Made by a program: the position numbers and the translations under genes
Origin: Cellulomonas sp.
GTDB lineage: Bacteria; Actinomycetota; Actinomycetes; Actinomycetales; Cellulomonadaceae
Length of the DNA stretch: 64,000 nucleotides
Assembly (NCBI RefSeq): GCF_015234515.1
Contig: NZ_JADGMY010000010.1
Location: forward strand, 124,001-188,000
Reading direction: 5' to 3'
In this document: positions 19,269 to 27,546 of the stretch, piece by piece
How positions within the stretch are numbered: the first letter of the stretch is position 1
Layout of the letters: each line of letters begins with the position of its first letter
Notes under the pieces: generated by a model
Databases searched by the model: none
What the model saw: only the letters and a program-made list of their open reading frames with translations
What the model was told of the DNA's origin: nothing

Positions 19269-20423
19269 TCAGCCAATCGAGAAGTTGAGAATCTTCATAC
19301 TGACCAACTCTCGAAACAGCTCAATGCCTTTGTCGCTCAACTTGTCTTTCTCGAACTCGATGTAGCCGATACTGCTAAAGTTCGAAGGCAGATCAATGCC
19401 TCGTTCCTTGAAGATTACAATGCGCTCGCCATATAGCACTGAGGCGGCACCCAGCTCGTGGGACACGTTCTCGCTTGGCCGCCAAACGGAGTTTCCCTCC
19501 GCGTCGAAATATTCCTTGTCGGCGGTAAAGACTAGGATCGCAGCACCGCACTCTCGCATGGTTTCTGCAACCTTCAGCGGGATAGGACGGGCGGTGTTCG
19601 CCGAATCCACGGCTTCCTTGTGCGGAATTCCGTACTCATTGAGGATCTTGACAAGCTGCTCCATCGGCTTCCTGTTGCCACCATGGCCAACGAAGATCGC
19701 GTTCTTGCTAGGCTCGCGACCAGAGATGGACTGCGGCGGCGCATCAACGACATCCTCGAACTCCTCCTCGCCGCCGGTATAGAGCCCGTCATCTATTGCG
19801 CTTGGCGAAGAAGCCGAGGTCCCCTCGCCAACGGCCGCCGAGGTGACAGGGCCCCCGGGAACGCCGCCGTTCGATGGGCCAGCGATGTCGATGTACTCCT
19901 TGTCCTTGATGGACTTGAGCAGGCCGACATATCGCGCGTTCTCGATGAGAAGATCGTAGACGTCGCCAGTACGGTCACGCGGGACAGCGAAGGTGGCCAA
20001 CACGTTCTCTGCGATACTTTTCGGCGGAAGCGGGGACCCGTTGTACTTGGAGTAGAACTGGTTCGCCACGGTCGGCTTCAGGGCCGCCTCACGCAATGCC
20101 CTCGTGTCGTCATCAACTTCTGTCGGGGTGACGACACGAGCACCGAGCGCTGTAAGGGAGATCTCTGGGGCGTTAGGTCCACCCTCAGTGAGGCCATAGC
20201 CGATCGCCGCGCCACACTCGACGCGGAAGCCTCCCGATGAGGGCTGGACCATTAGCGCGGCTGCCACGTCAAAGGGGCGAGTCGGGTGCGAAGCGTAGTT
20301 CTCGGCGATTGCTCGCGGCACCCGCAGCGCCTTCTCGAGGCTGATAGCCGGGATATCGGCCTGGCTGATGCGCGAGCGCTTCGCCTTCCCCGGCTCTGCG
20401 GCGGGCTTCGACTCCTCACTCAT
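19269..20423 (-). CDS. TIR-like nucleotide-binding domain protein (CAP12/Pycsar-TIR-like) with N-terminal winged-helix/DUF5343-like region
   Basis: C-term NAIFVGHGGNRKPMEQLVKILNEYGIPHKEAVDSANTARPIPLKVAETMRECGAAILVFTADKEYF...RPSENVSHELGAASVLYGERIVIFKERGIDLPSNFSSIGYIEFEKDKL; alternative upstream start at 20495. Confidence 0.8.
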   Translation of the reverse strand: MSEESKPAAEPGKAKRSRISQADIPAISLEKALRVPRAIAENYASHPTRPFDVAAALMVQPSSGGFRVECGAAIGYGLTEGGPNAPEISLTALGARVVTPTEVDDDTRALREAALKPTVANQFYSKYNGSPLPPKSIAENVLATFAVPRDRTGDVYDLLIENARYVGLLKSIKDKEYIDIAGPSNGGVPGGPVTSAAVGEGTSASSPSAIDDGLYTGGEEEFEDVVDAPPQSISGREPSKNAIFVGHGGNRKPMEQLVKILNEYGIPHKEAVDSANTARPIPLKVAETMRECGAAILVFTADKEYFDAEGNSVWRPSENVSHELGAASVLYGERIVIFKERGIDLPSNFSSIGYIEFEKDKLSDKGIELFRELVSMKILNFSIG

Positions 20424-20632
20424 GCGCTTGACCATACAGTCCATGCATGCCACTACCGCGGCGTGCAAACGGGTGAAAATCTGAGCCTTTCGCATCCGAC
20501 ACGGGACTCGATCTCCCCACCTCGATGGGCGAGCCCGAGTCCTTCACGTCGCGGGACAGGGCCGGAGACACCCTCGGTCCTTGCTCCGCCGCACCTGCGG
20601 CTGCCTCGTAGACCGGATGAGACGATGGATTC

Positions 20633-20734
20633 ATGACCCTGTGGATCACGGGCGATGCAGGCGCGGATCGCCTACTCGAGGACGACCCGTTCGCCCTGCT
20701 GGTCGGCATGCTCCTCGAGCAGCAGGTCCGCTAG
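20633..20734 (+). pseudogene. Truncated 5' end of HhH-GPD repair gene (fragment 2)
   Basis: MTLWITGDAGADRLLEDDPFALLVGMLLEQQVR*, colinear with 22573 gene up to QQV. Confidence 0.87.
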
Positions 20735-20762
20735 CCACCAGGTATCGCCGCAGCTCAACGCG

Positions 20763-21205
20763 CTACGGGCGTTCCGTGTGGACCGGCGAGTGACGATCCC
20801 ACTGCGGCAACCGGACGTAGCTCAGGTCTACGTGCCGCAGCGCAATAAGGCGCGCCGACTGGTCGATCACGTCAGGCGATACGGGTGGCGCACTACGAGG
20901 GTGACCCTCGGCCCACTCCCGCTCCTGACGAGCTCTCTTCACCTCACGCTCAAGCCTGCGCAGCGCCGATCTGGAGTGCTGGCGCTCGCGGGGTTGGTGA
21001 GACGGTCGAGTCGAGCCAGCAGCTTCTTGCGCTGCAGCGGGCCAGCCTTCATATAGACCCGCTCGATCTCTCGGGGTGCGGGGACCGCACGCACGTCGAG
21101 CGCTTCCAGCAGGGCATGCCGAACCAGGTCTTCGACTTCCGCCCGCGTCTCCGCCTCGACGTACCGTTGACTCAGGCCGCACACGTCCACTCTCCAGACC
21201 GCCAC
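20763..21205 (-). pseudogene. Small hypothetical gene, apparently frameshifted near 20990
   Basis: Frame A (21205->) VAVWRVDVCGLSQRYVEAETRAEVEDLVRHALLEALDVRAVPAPREIERVYMKAGPLQRKKLLARLDRLTN joins frame B PRERQHSRSALRRLEREVKRARQEREWAEG... by a 1-nt change in a G4 (+ strand) run at 20990-20993. Confidence 0.5.
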
Positions 21206-21263
21206 AAGAGGATGCTGCTCGTAGTCTGTCGACTCATAGAGTGCGCCGGTCGACTATCGCGAT

Positions 21264-21494
21264 GTGGCGGCGCATAGCGAGGACCTCAGCACCCGACTGC
21301 GGCTCCTGGGCGACGCCGTGCGGGAACAGCGAACGGCTAGGGGAATCTCCCAGGAGCACTTCGCTGACCGCTCAGGCCTGCACCGGACCTACGTTGGCGC
21401 AGTCAAGGGAGGCGAACGCAGCATCAGCCTCGGAAGCCTCTACAGCCTCACCGACGCCCTCGGGGTGAACGCGAGCTCGCTCGTGCCTCATTGA
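21264..21494 (+). CDS. XRE-family HTH transcriptional regulator
   Basis: 76 aa: LGDAVREQRTARGISQEHFADRSGLHRTYVGAVKGGERSISLGSLYSLTDALGV. Confidence 0.85.
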   Translation: MAAHSEDLSTRLRLLGDAVREQRTARGISQEHFADRSGLHRTYVGAVKGGERSISLGSLYSLTDALGVNASSLVPH

Positions 21495-21552
21495 AACCTC
21501 GGGCCACTACCCCGGGTGCTCCACGGCTCGACACGGCGGAACCGTGCGGCAC

Positions 21553-22488
21553 TCAGACGCCTGCTTCGACGCCCATCTTGTGCTTAAGTACCTCGACTCG
21601 AAGGTTCAGCGCCTCCAGGGTTGGCGACTCCATCACACCCTCGATGAGCCCAGCAAGAACGATCTGGGTGGCACGCTGGCGATAACCTCGACCCTGCGCG
21701 TATAACAGCGGCGCAAGAAGCCCTGCCAGCCAGAACCAGGGCGACCAGGAGATCGCGAGCGCTGCCGTCAAGATCGCGAGCGGCAGCGGCACGGCAGTGC
21801 GCAGATCAGCCTCAGCCGAGAGCCGATCCCACTCGTCGTAAAGTTCCTTGCTCTTGACCTGAAGCCTCACAACGAGCCCCGGAGCCTCTTGGTCGATGCG
21901 CCAGAGTGTCGCCTCAAGCAAATCGGAACGCACATCTGCATCAGACATCCCGGGCTCTGCCGGGTTGCGGACAACCTCACGGAACGCTTCGTGCTCCTCC
22001 TCCGCGATCACGCGCAGGACGGTCGGATGGATCTGAGCGATATCTCGCTCTACTCGCACCCGCAGATGCGAGCCCACGGAACCCGACACCTTGCGCGCCA
22101 TTTGCTCTTCGCGCCACCTGCTTGCGAGGAGTGGGTTCATCCCGTTGGCCGCGAAGCGCAGCGCTTCAAGCGGTCGATCATCGTTGGAGTACTTGATGTA
22201 CAGCCAAGCGGCAACCCGCTGTGCGCCGACGACGAAGAACTCAGCCATTTTTGGGGCGCCGTTGACCAGGATCGAACCGAGCAGATAGCAGACGAAACCC
22301 CCCGCGGCGAGACTGACACTTGGGCCGAGCACATCAACTGTCCGATACAAGAACTCTGGGAGCCCTGTCGCGGCGGGCGCGGCGGGAAAAAACTTGCCAA
22401 AGCTGAACCACCAGGCCGCCGCGAGAATGACGCCGACCGCAAGCGGAGCACGAACCTCCCGCGCGCCGGTTACAAGACTGCCGATCAT
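21553..22488 (-). CDS. Hypothetical membrane protein (311 aa, about 4 TM segments)
   Basis: Long ORF in the lower-GC island; hydrophobic segments APLAVGVILAAAWWFSF, VSLAAGGFVCYLLGSIL, LPLAILTAALAISWSPWFWLAGLLAPLLY. Confidence 0.75.
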   Translation of the reverse strand: MIGSLVTGAREVRAPLAVGVILAAAWWFSFGKFFPAAPAATGLPEFLYRTVDVLGPSVSLAAGGFVCYLLGSILVNGAPKMAEFFVVGAQRVAAWLYIKYSNDDRPLEALRFAANGMNPLLASRWREEQMARKVSGSVGSHLRVRVERDIAQIHPTVLRVIAEEEHEAFREVVRNPAEPGMSDADVRSDLLEATLWRIDQEAPGLVVRLQVKSKELYDEWDRLSAEADLRTAVPLPLAILTAALAISWSPWFWLAGLLAPLLYAQGRGYRQRATQIVLAGLIEGVMESPTLEALNLRVEVLKHKMGVEAGV

Positions 22489-22572
22489 GACCGGAGGCTA
22501 CCTCCCGCAACCACCCAGCGAGCGAGTTCGACCGCAGACCCGAGGCTGCCATTGCTGCGGCAGAATGGGCGC

Positions 22573-23142
22573 ATGACGCTGTGGATGACGGGCGACCAGA
22601 CTGCCGACCGCCTGCTCAACGACGACCCGTTCGCACTCCTGATCGGCATGCTCCTCGACCAGCAGGTGCCCATGGAGACCGCCTTCGTGGGGCCCGCGAA
22701 GATCGCCGACCGCATGGGCGGCCTGGACGTGCACCGCATCGCCGATGCGGACCCCGAGCAGTTCGCCGCGCTGTGCGCCACGCCGCCGGCGGTGCACCGC
22801 TACCCCGGGTCGATGGCGGGTCGGATCCAGGCCGTCGCACGTGCCGTCGTCGACGAGTACGACGGTGACGTCACGCGGATCTGGACGGACGGCGATCCTG
22901 ACGGACCGACCGTCCTGCGGCGCCTCAAGGCGCTGCCCGGATTCGGCGACCAGAAGGCCCGCATCTTCCTCGCGCTGCTCGGCAAGCAGCGCGGCGTGCA
23001 GCCCGCGGGCTGGCGTGAGGCGGCCGGTGCCTACGGCGACGACGCGTTCCGGTCGATCGCGGACGTCCGCGACGCCGCGTCGCTGGGCAAGGTCCGCGAG
23101 ACCAAGCGCGCCGCGAAGGCCGCCGCCAAGGCGGCCCGCTGA
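22573..23142 (+). CDS. HhH-GPD-type base excision DNA repair protein (intact)
   Basis: MTLWMTGDQTADRLLNDDPFALLIGMLLDQQVPMETAFVGPAKIADRMG...LKALPGFGDQKARIFLALLGKQ (helix-hairpin-helix LPGFGxxKA). Confidence 0.87.
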   Translation: MTLWMTGDQTADRLLNDDPFALLIGMLLDQQVPMETAFVGPAKIADRMGGLDVHRIADADPEQFAALCATPPAVHRYPGSMAGRIQAVARAVVDEYDGDVTRIWTDGDPDGPTVLRRLKALPGFGDQKARIFLALLGKQRGVQPAGWREAAGAYGDDAFRSIADVRDAASLGKVRETKRAAKAAAKAAR

Positions 23143-23242
23143 CCTGCTCCTCCGCGGTCGCCCGGTTCCGTCCCACGACTGACAGCAGAACCATCCGCGA
23201 GACCGACGCGCCACCACCGGCGTGACCGCCACGATGGGCGGC

Positions 23243-24481
23243 ATGACGACGACGCCCCCCTCCTCGTTGCCGCACGCCGCGCTCGTCCCCCTGCCGAGGC
23301 CCCCGCACGCACCGGTCGTGCCCGTCCCGGTCGAGCGCCGCGCGGTGGCACCCGACGTCGCGCGGGGCCTCGCGCTGCTCGGCATCGCGGTCGCCAACGC
23401 GGTCGTGCACCTCTCGGGCGGCGTGGTCGGCCTGGGCATGCGGCCGGTCGACTCGTCCGGGCTCGACCGCGCCGTCGACGGTGTGGTCTCCCTGCTGATC
23501 GACCGCCGCACCATGCCGATGTTCGCGCTGCTGTACGGGTACGGGATCGGGGTCGTCGTGCGTCGGCGGGCCGCGGCGTGGGTGCCGTGGCCGGCGTGCC
23601 GTGCCGACCTGCTGCGCCGCGCGGCCGTGCTCGTCGCGTTCGGCGCCGCGCACCTCGTCCTGCTCTTCGAGGGGGACATCCTCGGCGCGTACGGCGTGGC
23701 GGGTCTGGTGGCGGTCCTGTTCGTGCGCGCCTCGGACCGCACCCTGCTGGTGACGGCCGCGCTGCTCCTGGCCGTCAGCGGGTTCCTCGGCGGCGCGCTG
23801 GGCGGCGCCGTGGTCTTCAAGGATGCCTTCGACATGGGCCCCCTGACCGTCCCGTCCGTCGAGTCACCCCTGCTGGCGATGGGGGCGCGCGCGCTGTCCG
23901 GCTTCGTCGGCGCGCCGCTCGGTGCCGTCATCGCGCTGCCGCTCGTCCTGGTCGGGCTGTGGGGTGCCCGGCGCGAGGTCCTCGAGCGCCCCGCGGACCA
24001 CGTCCGCCTGCTGCGCCGCACGGCCGTCGTGGGCCTGACGGTCAGCGTCCTCGGTGCCGTGCCGTTCGCGACGGCCGTCGCGCGGCTGCGGGACCCGTCG
24101 GCGCTCGACGCGTTCGGCTCGGCGATGCTGCACGAGCTCACGGGCGCCGCAGGCGGGGTCGCGTTCGCCGCGCTGGTCGCCTGGGCCGTCGCCGCCCGCG
24201 GCACGACGCTCGCGACCCTCGGACCGGTGGGCCGCGCCCTGCGTGCCGTCGGCACGCGGTCGCTGACCTGCTACCTGCTGCAGTCGGTGCTGTTCGTCCT
24301 GCCGCTCGCCCCGTGGGCGGGCGGGCTCGGCGTCCACCTCGGCTCGGCGCAGGTGGTCGCGTGGGCCGTCGGGGTGTGGCTGGTCACGGTCGCGGTCGCG
24401 GTGGCGCTGGAGGCGGCCGGGCGCAGCGGCCCCGCGGAGTCGCTCTACCGGCGGCTCGTGTACCGGCGGGCAGCGGCCTGA
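23243..24481 (+). CDS. DUF418 (YeiB-like) membrane protein
   Basis: DVARGLALLGIAVANAV; C-terminal VGTRSLTCYLLQSVLFVLPLAPW; possible upstream start at 23222. Confidence 0.8.
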   Translation: MTTTPPSSLPHAALVPLPRPPHAPVVPVPVERRAVAPDVARGLALLGIAVANAVVHLSGGVVGLGMRPVDSSGLDRAVDGVVSLLIDRRTMPMFALLYGYGIGVVVRRRAAAWVPWPACRADLLRRAAVLVAFGAAHLVLLFEGDILGAYGVAGLVAVLFVRASDRTLLVTAALLLAVSGFLGGALGGAVVFKDAFDMGPLTVPSVESPLLAMGARALSGFVGAPLGAVIALPLVLVGLWGARREVLERPADHVRLLRRTAVVGLTVSVLGAVPFATAVARLRDPSALDAFGSAMLHELTGAAGGVAFAALVAWAVAARGTTLATLGPVGRALRAVGTRSLTCYLLQSVLFVLPLAPWAGGLGVHLGSAQVVAWAVGVWLVTVAVAVALEAAGRSGPAESLYRRLVYRRAAA

Positions 24482-24519
24482 GGCGTCGGTGTCGCGCGCG
24501 GAGGGCCGGCCCAGCGGTG

Positions 24520-24981
24520 TCAGGACCGCTCCGGGTCCTCCTGCTGGTCGACGACGCCGAGCAGCCACCCCGGTCCGACGACCGCCGCATCGCCGAGGCG
24601 GGCGCGCAGCCCGCGGTCGGCGGTGACGACCAGGGCCCGGGCGCCGGCCGCCCGCGCCCGGACGACGACCTCCGCGTCACCGTCGCGCGGCGCGAGGTGG
24701 ACGGCGAGTCCGGGCGCACCGGGATCGGTCGCCGTCCGCGCCTGCCCCTCGAGGACGACGTCGACGTGCCGCACCCGCACGCCGGTGCCGTCCGGCAGCG
24801 AGGTCGTCACGTCGACGAGGGCACCGAGGCGCCCGAGCAGCCGGGTGGCCGCGCCGGCGCGGTCCCGCCACCACCCGTCGGGCCGTGAGCCCACCACGTT
24901 GGCGGCGTCGACGACCAGCACCACGTCCCGCGGCGCCGGGGCGGCCCGTGCCGTCGCAGGACGCGGTCCCGGCTCGGCCAC
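24520..24981 (-). CDS. NYN/PIN-like domain hypothetical protein
   Basis: VVLVVDAANVVGSRPDGWWRDRAGAATRLL...ALVVTADRGLRARLGDA (NYN-like Asp motifs). Confidence 0.65.
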   Translation of the reverse strand: MAEPGPRPATARAAPAPRDVVLVVDAANVVGSRPDGWWRDRAGAATRLLGRLGALVDVTTSLPDGTGVRVRHVDVVLEGQARTATDPGAPGLAVHLAPRDGDAEVVVRARAAGARALVVTADRGLRARLGDAAVVGPGWLLGVVDQQEDPERS

Positions 24982-24983
24982 GC

Positions 24984-25778
24984 TCAGCGCCCGGGACGCT
25001 CGAGCGCGTCCTTCCACCCCTGCGCGTACGCCTCGGCGGACCCCTGGTGGAACATGTCGTCGGGGCCCGTGCGCACCAGCACGCGCGCCCCGGGTCCGTC
25101 GTCGTCCGTCACGACGTGACCGACCCCGCGCACGACGGCCACCGGACGCCCCGACGCCTTGCCCTTGACCAGCTCGGCAGCGCTCGCGATCTCGTCGGCG
25201 ACGGCCGCCACGGTCATCGTCAGTGGCCGCCCGAACGTGTCGACCTGGCCGCGCAGGTCGTCGAGGACCTCGACGCCGGCAGCGCCGATCGCGAGGTCCG
25301 TGACCCCCTGGCGCCACGGGCGTCCCGCGGTGTCGGTGACGATGACCCCGACCCGCACGCCGAACGCGGCGGCCAGCCCGGCACGCAGGGCCCGCGCCGA
25401 CCGGTCGGGGTCGAGCGGGAGCAGCAGCACCGTGCCCTCGGGGGTGTTCGACGCGTCCACGCCGGCGGCGGCCATCACCAGGCCCAGGTGGTTCTCGACG
25501 ATGCGCGTGACCCCGCCGGGGTGCTCGCGCGTTGCGACCACACGCACGGTCTGTTCGGTGATCGCCCGCTCACGGTCGTCGGCGGCGACCACGCGCCCCT
25601 CGGCCTTCGACACGACCTTGCTCGTGACGACGACCACGTCCCCGTCGGTGAGCGCGTGCCCCGGGTCGGCGGCGGCGTCCGCCCGCAGGGCCGCGACGAG
25701 CAGCGCGACCAGGTCGTCGCCCGGGACGACCTCGCGGATGCCGTCGGGCGCCCAGACGCGCAGCTCGCCCACGGTCAC
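24984..25778 (-). CDS. cofE: Coenzyme F420-0:L-glutamate ligase
   Basis: GTG at 25778; [79 protein letters not shown]. Confidence 0.9.
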   Translation of the reverse strand: MTVGELRVWAPDGIREVVPGDDLVALLVAALRADAAADPGHALTDGDVVVVTSKVVSKAEGRVVAADDRERAITEQTVRVVATREHPGGVTRIVENHLGLVMAAAGVDASNTPEGTVLLLPLDPDRSARALRAGLAAAFGVRVGVIVTDTAGRPWRQGVTDLAIGAAGVEVLDDLRGQVDTFGRPLTMTVAAVADEIASAAELVKGKASGRPVAVVRGVGHVVTDDDGPGARVLVRTGPDDMFHQGSAEAYAQGWKDALERPGR

Positions 25779-26776
25779 CGCGCGAGCTTGGGCAGCACGT
25801 CGCGGCCGAAGACCTCGATCCACTCGCGCTGGTTGCGGCCGACGTTGTGCAGGTAGATCCGGTCGAACCCGAGGTCGACGTACTTCTGGATCTCCGCGCG
25901 GTGCACGTCCGGGTCCGACGAGATGACCATGCGGCCCTCGAAGTCCTCGGGGCGCACGAGCTTGGCCATCTGCTCGAAGTCGAACGGCGAGCGGATGTCG
26001 GCCTTGGGGAACTTCATGCCGCCGTTGGGCCACTCGTGCATCGCGTTCGCGAGCGCCTCCTCGTCGGTCGGCGCCCACGACAGGTGCAGCTGCAGCACCT
26101 TGGGCATCGCGTCGGGGTCCTTGCCGGCCTCGCGCGCGCCCTCGGCGAACTTGCCGAACAGTCCGCTGATCTTCTCGAGCGGCGCGCCGACCGTGATGAT
26201 GCCGTCCGCGTGCCGCCCGGTGCGCTTGGCCGTGACGGGGCCCGCCGTCGCCACGAGGATCTCGGGCGCCACCTCCGGCATCGTCCACAGGCGCGTCGAC
26301 TCGAGCTTGTAGAAGGTGCCCGAGTGCTTGACGTCCTTGCCTGCCAGGGAGGCCGAGAACAGCTTGTTGATGATGTCGATGGCCTCGAACATGCGGTTGA
26401 TGCGCTCGGGCGCCTCGGGCCAGTAGCCGGCCACGACGTGCTCGTTGAGCGCCTCGCCCGAGCCCAGGCCCAGCCAGTGCCGTCCGGGGTACATCGCGGC
26501 GAGCGTCGCCGAGGCCTGCGCGACCATCGCCGGGTGCCAGCGGAACGTCGGCGCGGTGACGCCCGGCCCCATGTCCCCGGTGGTGCGCTCGCCGACGGCC
26601 GTGAGCACGTTCCACACGAACGAGGACTGCCCCTGCGCGGGCACCCACGGTGCGAAGTGGTCCGCGGCCATGACGCCGGAGAACCCGTGCTGCTCGGCGT
26701 ACGCCGAGAGCTCCACGGCCTCGCGAGGGTGGAACTGCTCCAGCATGGCCGCGTACCCGACCGTCAGACCTGCCAC
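25775..26776 (-). CDS. LLM-class F420-dependent oxidoreductase (F420-dependent G6PD-like, TIGR03557-type)
   Basis: [65 protein letters not shown]...; overlaps cofE by 4 bp. Confidence 0.85.
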   Translation of the reverse strand: MAGLTVGYAAMLEQFHPREAVELSAYAEQHGFSGVMAADHFAPWVPAQGQSSFVWNVLTAVGERTTGDMGPGVTAPTFRWHPAMVAQASATLAAMYPGRHWLGLGSGEALNEHVVAGYWPEAPERINRMFEAIDIINKLFSASLAGKDVKHSGTFYKLESTRLWTMPEVAPEILVATAGPVTAKRTGRHADGIITVGAPLEKISGLFGKFAEGAREAGKDPDAMPKVLQLHLSWAPTDEEALANAMHEWPNGGMKFPKADIRSPFDFEQMAKLVRPEDFEGRMVISSDPDVHRAEIQKYVDLGFDRIYLHNVGRNQREWIEVFGRDVLPKLAR

Positions 26777-26852
26777 GTGATGTGCCTCCCCGAGTGCTCG
26801 TCCTTGCCGACCGAGCCTAGCCCCGCGCCTGCGCAGGGCGCCCGGCCGGGCG

Positions 26853-27476
26853 TCAGCGCACGACGAGCGCGGGGTGCCGCGGGTCGTCGACGCGCGCGAC
26901 GACGTCGGCGACGTCCTGCGGGCCGACCTCCTGCTCGTAGCGCGTGAACGCGGGCAGCTGCCACGCACGGTCGGGCCCGAGCCGGCGCGCGAGCGTCGCG
27001 GGGCGCACGGCCAGGTGCACCGTGAGCTCGGCGTCGAACCACCGCCCCAGCAGCAGCTCGCCGTCGAGGAGGAGCACCGCGCCCTCGTCCTCCCGCACCC
27101 GCTCGGCACGGGTCGCGCGGTCGCGCGCGGCGTCGCGCAGCGTCGGCAGGTACGTACCGTCGACGACGAACGGGTCGAGGACCTCGCGCGCGAGCGCACG
27201 CGCGTCGAGCCGGTCCTCGAGGTACGCGTCCGGGTCGTGCCGCCCGTGCTCGAGGCGCAGGGACGCGGGCCGCAGGAAGTCGTCGGCGTGCACGCGCGCG
27301 ACCGGGCGTCCCGCGGCGCGCAGGGGCTCGACGAGCGCGTCGGCGAGCGCGTCGGGCCGCAGGGCCGCGGCGCCGTCGACGAGCACACGGCACCGGCCCG
27401 GGTGCGCGAGCACGAGCTCGACGACGTGCGCGACGAGGGCGGCGGGGGTCGTCGGTCGCACGTGCACGGTGCCCAC
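26853..27476 (-). CDS. Uridine kinase-like protein
   Basis: CRVLVDGAAALRPDALADALVEPLRAAGRPVARVHADDFLRPASLRLEHGRHDPDAYLEDRLDA; degenerate P-loop. Confidence 0.65.
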   Translation of the reverse strand: MGTVHVRPTTPAALVAHVVELVLAHPGRCRVLVDGAAALRPDALADALVEPLRAAGRPVARVHADDFLRPASLRLEHGRHDPDAYLEDRLDARALAREVLDPFVVDGTYLPTLRDAARDRATRAERVREDEGAVLLLDGELLLGRWFDAELTVHLAVRPATLARRLGPDRAWQLPAFTRYEQEVGPQDVADVVARVDDPRHPALVVR

Positions 27477-27512
27477 CTCATCACGAGCCCTTTCACGACC
27501 CTGCGTCGGACC

Positions 27513-27540
27513 GACGGGCGCGGGCTCCCCCGCGCCCGTC
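27513..27540. terminator. Hairpin terminator
   Basis: gacgggcgcggg-ctcc-cccgcgcccgtc, 12-bp perfect arms. Confidence 0.6.
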
Positions 27541-27546
27541 GGCGCG

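Noticed and set aside
19171-22572. Integrase, transposase or IS elements within the HhH-GPD island
   Set aside because: None of the ORFs in either block reads as a recombinase and no terminal inverted repeats were seen; mobilisation mechanism left open.
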